Shown one piece after another: positions 60,399 through 64,000 of a stretch of 64,000 nucleotides of DNA. The notes beneath the pieces were generated by a model. That model had not been told where the DNA came from and did not search any database. It worked only from the letters and a program-made list of their open reading frames with translations. The first letter of the stretch is position 1, and the number at the start of each line of letters is the position of its first letter. The DNA lies in contig NZ_AJYZ02000042.1 of the NCBI RefSeq assembly GCF_000272045.2, positions 251,248 to 315,247 on the forward strand. Reading direction: 5' to 3'. The translations under genes were made by a program, and so were the position numbers. The stretch comes from Vibrio crassostreae 9ZC13 (GTDB lineage: Bacteria; Pseudomonadota; Gammaproteobacteria; Enterobacterales; Vibrionaceae).

Positions 60399-61186
60399 CT
60401 CATTGCCGCTCCCCATTTTCATACATAATGGAAGCTGCGGATGATATTTCCTACGGGATTGCAGACATTGAGGATGCAGTTGAAAAAGGCATTCTCACCG
60501 TAGAGCAACTAAAAGATGCTTTAGACGACGAATACCAATCTCTTGTAAAAAAGTACGGGGTACAAAGCAATGACGAGATGAGAAGGATCGTTAATGTCGC
60601 CAGTGAAAGCGCTTCAAAAGCTGATAACTGTGCGAACAGCCACTTCTTCATTACTCTTCGTGTAGAAATAAACAAACGCCTACCACAACATGCGTGCAAG
60701 CAGTTTATAGATAATATAGAGAAGGTATTTCATGGGAGCTTCAATAGGGCACTAATTGAAGATCATAGCGAGAATCATGCATCAGTTAAAGCTCTTAAGA
60801 ATGTTGCTATGAACTATGCTTTCTGCGATCCAGAAGTGGAAAAAAGTGAGCTACAAGGATATAGAATCATTACGGGGTTACTTGATGCGTATAAGCCCTT
60901 ATTACTATTGAGCAAAAAGACTTTTACCAACATTGAAAAAGCCCCTCTATACGAGAGAAGACTCTACAAGAAGCTACCCAACAAGCATCTTCGAGCATAC
61001 GAAATAGCGATACAAACATTAAAACAAGAAAAAGATAAACCGGCTGATCCTCCTTATTTACCCTACGACTTTGATAACGATGTTTGGGAGTTTTATTTTC
61101 GAGTCCGCCTCATCCAAGACTATATTAGCGGCATGACCGATCAGTACGCTTATGACGAATATCGTAATCTACATGTGTTGAACTAA
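60399..61186 (+). pseudogene. dgt: dGTPase gene, C-terminal part only, cut by the IS3 element
   Basis: The frame from the IS edge reads CRSPFSYIMEAADDISYGIA and ends ISGMTDQYAYDEYRNLHVLN, both typical of deoxyguanosinetriphosphate triphosphohydrolase. The native enzyme has about 500 residues; only about the last 260 remain. The HD-metal ligands in the N-terminal half are lost, and only a late Asp (EAADD) is kept. An ORF start at 60311 lies inside the IS and is not the native start. Confidence 0.8.
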
Positions 61187-61241
61187 CTAAATGCAGATAA
61201 TTTAAGTTGTCGTAACAATAACGATATTTCTTAGTTCAGAT

Positions 61242-61264
61242 AAGGGAAGTCACCTTCCCTTTTT
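61242..61264. terminator. Terminator between dgt and dprA
   Basis: AAGGGAAG and CTTCCCTT form a perfect 8-bp stem with a TCAC loop, followed by T residues on the plus strand. It lies between two convergent genes. Confidence 0.85.
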
Positions 61265-61300
61265 AGTCGCTGTTAACCTGCTAACTGCGATAATTCACCT

Positions 61301-62638
61301 TCAATTTTTATCAACCCATTGATATCTAACCGGTCTTGTTAGTTTGGTTATCAAATTTTGTTCTAGAGCGAGGGATAACCAGCTTTTCACCTGCCCTTTA
61401 TGCAGGCCTGATACTTCAACAAGTTCCGCTTCTGATATTGGTTCACGAGCTGCAATTGCAAGATACTGAACAAACAATTGATAAAAACTCTCTTTGGATA
61501 CTACAGTAGGCGTAGCTTCAACCTGTGTAAGGGCTTGCGCCTCTTCTGATATCACCGCCTCAGCTACAAGTTCTTGTTCTGATTGTTCTTCAAATTTGAT
61601 ACTTTCTTTATTCTCTTTCCCTGATACATCGTCAGGCTGAGAGAAAAGAGTAGCTTGTGGCTGACTGAATAAATCATTTTGACTATTAGTGGTATGGTTA
61701 GAGCGACTAACTAATAAAGATTGGATATCTAAATCTTCAATAACACCACTACACCACTGTGCGCCAGCCGCAACTATTGCTGCATTGCCAGCTGCAGAGT
61801 CTTGAGTTTGCTTGACCCAAGTAGGAACCCAACCTTTTTTAAGGTTCTGAAGTGCACCTTCCCACGTGCCGCCTTTAGAGCCAGAGTGAACAACAACGGA
61901 AGTATCCGCAAGACAATAAATGTACTTATTGCGGTCCATTGCATTAAAACGGTTAAAGCCAGCTTCTGGGTTAAAAGGAGAGACAAGAGCGACGTTTCCA
62001 TTCATTAAGCCACTACGGTACTTTGCTGAAGTAGAAGCTTTCAACAAACTATCAGCAAGTATGCCAACCACTGCACCACCAGCATTCATAGCCCCTAGCA
62101 TTGAGGTTTCGTCAACACCTCGTGCCCCACCTGAAACCGTACCCAAGCCCACACTTGCAGCTTTGCATCCAACCTGCTCAGCATATGCAAGATCTGCAGG
62201 AGTAGCATTACGCGAACCTACAACTGCAACACCACCAGCCTTCAGTAGATCTTTATCTCCGCAACCATAGAGTACAGGAGGAGCCTGGTTACCTAATTTA
62301 TGAAGTAAACGTTTAGGGTAACTATCTTTATCTGCACGGGTAATCACCCACAACCCAGAACGGCTCCATTTCTCGAGTGCTAACGCCATGCTATGACCGC
62401 GTTTTAATAGAGATTCAATTCGTTCTTGAGTGACTTTATTTTTAGGGTCTCGCCACTGCGACAATAACGCTTTCTTGTCGTTATCCAGCAAGTCAGCGGG
62501 ACTGAGTTGGCTATCTCTCAGCCACATAGCGAAACGTGCCCATTCCGCATTAGTGAGCGGCTTTGCTGCGTCTTTGTCCTGCTTGCCAAAGTAACTGGTA
62601 AGCAGGATTATCGCTTGTGCTGTTGTTGTTAAATTCAT
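61301..62638 (-). CDS. DprA/Smf-like protein with C-terminal winged helix
   Basis: A 445-residue protein. The DprA-type Rossmann domain has GVAVVGSRN near residue 135, SGGARGVDETSM, a FNAMDRNKYIYCLAD segment and GSKGGTWEGAL. An acidic linker follows and a winged helix lies at about residues 380-445 (ISEAELVEVSGLHKGQVKSWLSLAL). It is longer and more divergent than the transformation DprA. It is coupled to the RecQ-type gene by a TAATG overlap, an arrangement also seen in known antiphage gene pairs. Confidence 0.85.
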   Translation of the reverse strand: MNLTTTAQAIILLTSYFGKQDKDAAKPLTNAEWARFAMWLRDSQLSPADLLDNDKKALLSQWRDPKNKVTQERIESLLKRGHSMALALEKWSRSGLWVITRADKDSYPKRLLHKLGNQAPPVLYGCGDKDLLKAGGVAVVGSRNATPADLAYAEQVGCKAASVGLGTVSGGARGVDETSMLGAMNAGGAVVGILADSLLKASTSAKYRSGLMNGNVALVSPFNPEAGFNRFNAMDRNKYIYCLADTSVVVHSGSKGGTWEGALQNLKKGWVPTWVKQTQDSAAGNAAIVAAGAQWCSGVIEDLDIQSLLVSRSNHTTNSQNDLFSQPQATLFSQPDDVSGKENKESIKFEEQSEQELVAEAVISEEAQALTQVEATPTVVSKESFYQLFVQYLAIAAREPISEAELVEVSGLHKGQVKSWLSLALEQNLITKLTRPVRYQWVDKN

Positions 62639-63957
62639 TAATCATTTACCGATGTGGAAGCTAGCGCGACTGGGTATACTTTACCACTGCCAGCTTGCTT
62701 CAATAATGCAGCACCTACCGTGAAGGTCCATTTCGAACGAACTACGTCATCAACTAATAAAACACTACCTTCAGGTCCCAATTTAGTGACCTTGAATGCA
62801 CCATCTAAGTTCGAGCACTGATGATATCGATTCTGCTGCCATTTCTGTGGTTCATTCTCTAATACTTTATCCAAAGAGTCCACGAAAGGAAGGCCCAACT
62901 TATCTGCTAAACGTTTTGCAAAATCAGGAACTAACGTCTTATGGTTTAATGAAGGAATACAACATACCCATGTTGGAAAAGCATCTGGTTTCCAACGTTC
63001 AGTTATCATCTCGACTGCTGCATCTACTAACTCATCTCTAAAGTGGTTGTTGTGCTTGTCATCAGCCACCATTTGGCCCCAACCGGCATCTCCCCAACGA
63101 GAGAGAATTCGACCAGGTTCTGCTGCTAAATCACCCAGCAACCTCGGAAAGTCATATTTGACGAACGTTTTCGCCGCTTCATCATTTGAGACTGCTATTT
63201 GTTTTCTTGGCTCCATTACCATTTCGCTTCGGCACAAAAAGTCAGCCGCCTTTTGACCAAGTGCAGTATCGACGTCGGTAGGCAATAAGTCTTCACCAAT
63301 ACAATTTCTACATTTACCACATGGCTCATCAGAATGATCATCTAAAGCATTACGGACATTAAGCATGAGGCAGTTTTCTGTTGTTAAATACTCCCCTATT
63401 TCAGCCCACTCAGCTTCTCTAATATCAGTAATTTCCTGGACTTTATTCATGTCCATTTGGTAAGGAACTGGGTTTCGATGCCATTTTTTCCCAACATTCC
63501 CAACAGGGGCTGGGTACTCAGCAGCTAAAAATTTAAGTACATGCTCAATTCTCCCTGGTAGATTCGCTTCCTTCTCTAGGCCTTCCGGTGTTAAATACTC
63601 AACAGGATCTAGAGCCTTCAAAATGCGATTTACATTTGCTTCTGTAGGAAATGCCGTTTTTCGGAAAAAGTCGTGAATTCTGGAATCTTCTTCTCCTGAC
63701 ATTAGAACACCTACCGCAGAGTCAATGCCTCGTCCAGCACGGCCAACTTGTTGATAGAATGCTACAATTGACCCCGGAGCTTGGAAGTGGATAACGAAAC
63801 CTAAATTTGGCTTATCATATCCCATGCCTAGAGCCGTTGTTGCAACCAAAACTGTCAACTCATCGTTTAGCAATTGCTGTTCTAAGTACTCACGATACGC
63901 ATCGGTATCCAACTTATCTCGCTCATTAACGAAGTCCGAATGCGTAACGAATGACAT
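62638..63957 (-). CDS. RecQ-type helicase C-terminal part fused to a phosphoribosyltransferase domain
   Basis: A 439-residue frame. VLVATTALGMGYDKPNLGFVIHFQAPGSIVAFYQQVGRAGR holds RecQ motifs V and VI; CGKCRNC with an upstream Cys is the RecQ zinc site. The last 150 residues end in GSVLLVDDVVRS, the PRPP loop of a type I phosphoribosyltransferase. RecQ motifs I-IV are absent: a TAG lies in frame four codons upstream of the start. The gene is either truncated or frameshifted. The DprA-like gene begins on its stop. Confidence 0.8.
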   Translation of the reverse strand: MSFVTHSDFVNERDKLDTDAYREYLEQQLLNDELTVLVATTALGMGYDKPNLGFVIHFQAPGSIVAFYQQVGRAGRGIDSAVGVLMSGEEDSRIHDFFRKTAFPTEANVNRILKALDPVEYLTPEGLEKEANLPGRIEHVLKFLAAEYPAPVGNVGKKWHRNPVPYQMDMNKVQEITDIREAEWAEIGEYLTTENCLMLNVRNALDDHSDEPCGKCRNCIGEDLLPTDVDTALGQKAADFLCRSEMVMEPRKQIAVSNDEAAKTFVKYDFPRLLGDLAAEPGRILSRWGDAGWGQMVADDKHNNHFRDELVDAAVEMITERWKPDAFPTWVCCIPSLNHKTLVPDFAKRLADKLGLPFVDSLDKVLENEPQKWQQNRYHQCSNLDGAFKVTKLGPEGSVLLVDDVVRSKWTFTVGAALLKQAGSGKVYPVALASTSVND

Positions 63958-64000
63958 GGATTCCCCCTACCGAGGATCTGCCACACTTATGTGGTACTTA

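Noticed and set aside
1..64000. CRISPR arrays, tRNA and rRNA genes
   Set aside because: No regular repeat-spacer array, no cloverleaf-like sequence and no rRNA-like stretch was seen on reading both strands.

Overview
The window looks like part of the second chromosome of a marine Vibrio, probably of the Splendidus group. The reasons are attC sites of the Vibrio superintegron type, a CatB acetyltransferase start, a PBPRA1643-family SEC-C protein, a neighbouring glpT/glpQ pair, a secreted GH18 chitinase and many small GNAT and VOC genes. No rRNA, tRNA or CRISPR array was seen.

Region 1 (1-19.5 kb) is a dense, almost entirely minus-strand row of small accessory genes: acetyltransferases, VOC/glyoxalase proteins, HAD, HD, MBL, DinB, cytidine-deaminase and RraA folds, and several DUFs. 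Four well-preserved attC sites lie between 17.47 and 19.16 kb, and weaker traces lie further left. It reads as the edge of a cassette array whose older part has lost most of its recombination sites. One cassette carries an ORF in the reverse orientation. A structured small RNA with its own promoter and terminator is predicted at 3.73-3.84 kb.

Region 2 (19.6-35.5 kb) holds a LacA-type acetyltransferase, an RsuA-type pseudouridine synthase, a Nudix protein, a methyltransferase/HAD pair, a 2-hydroxyacid dehydrogenase, glpT-glpQ for glycerophosphodiester use, DUF3297, a PcfJ-like gene with a 44-residue zinc ribbon, UspA, and an Fe-S photolyase coupled to an SDR.

Region 3 (35.6-59.1 kb) is more chromosomal: RIO kinase, DUF2256, sbcD-sbcC, an ArgO/LysE exporter with a GNAT, a TonB-dependent receptor with a Fur-like box, two LysR regulators, chitinase, a DHH protein, a chemoreceptor, dmeF with a MarR regulator and repeated operator-like boxes, and an unusual PurA divergent from a LysR gene. 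A short palindromic repeat family occurs three times in tandem at 36.85 kb and once at 57.6 kb.

Region 4 (59.1-64 kb) is a damaged defence-like locus. It holds an ISL3 transposase tail, an IS3-family element with an internally shortened transposase, a dGTPase gene decapitated by that element, and a translationally coupled pair made of a RecQ helicase/phosphoribosyltransferase protein (N-terminal part not in frame) and a DprA-like protein.
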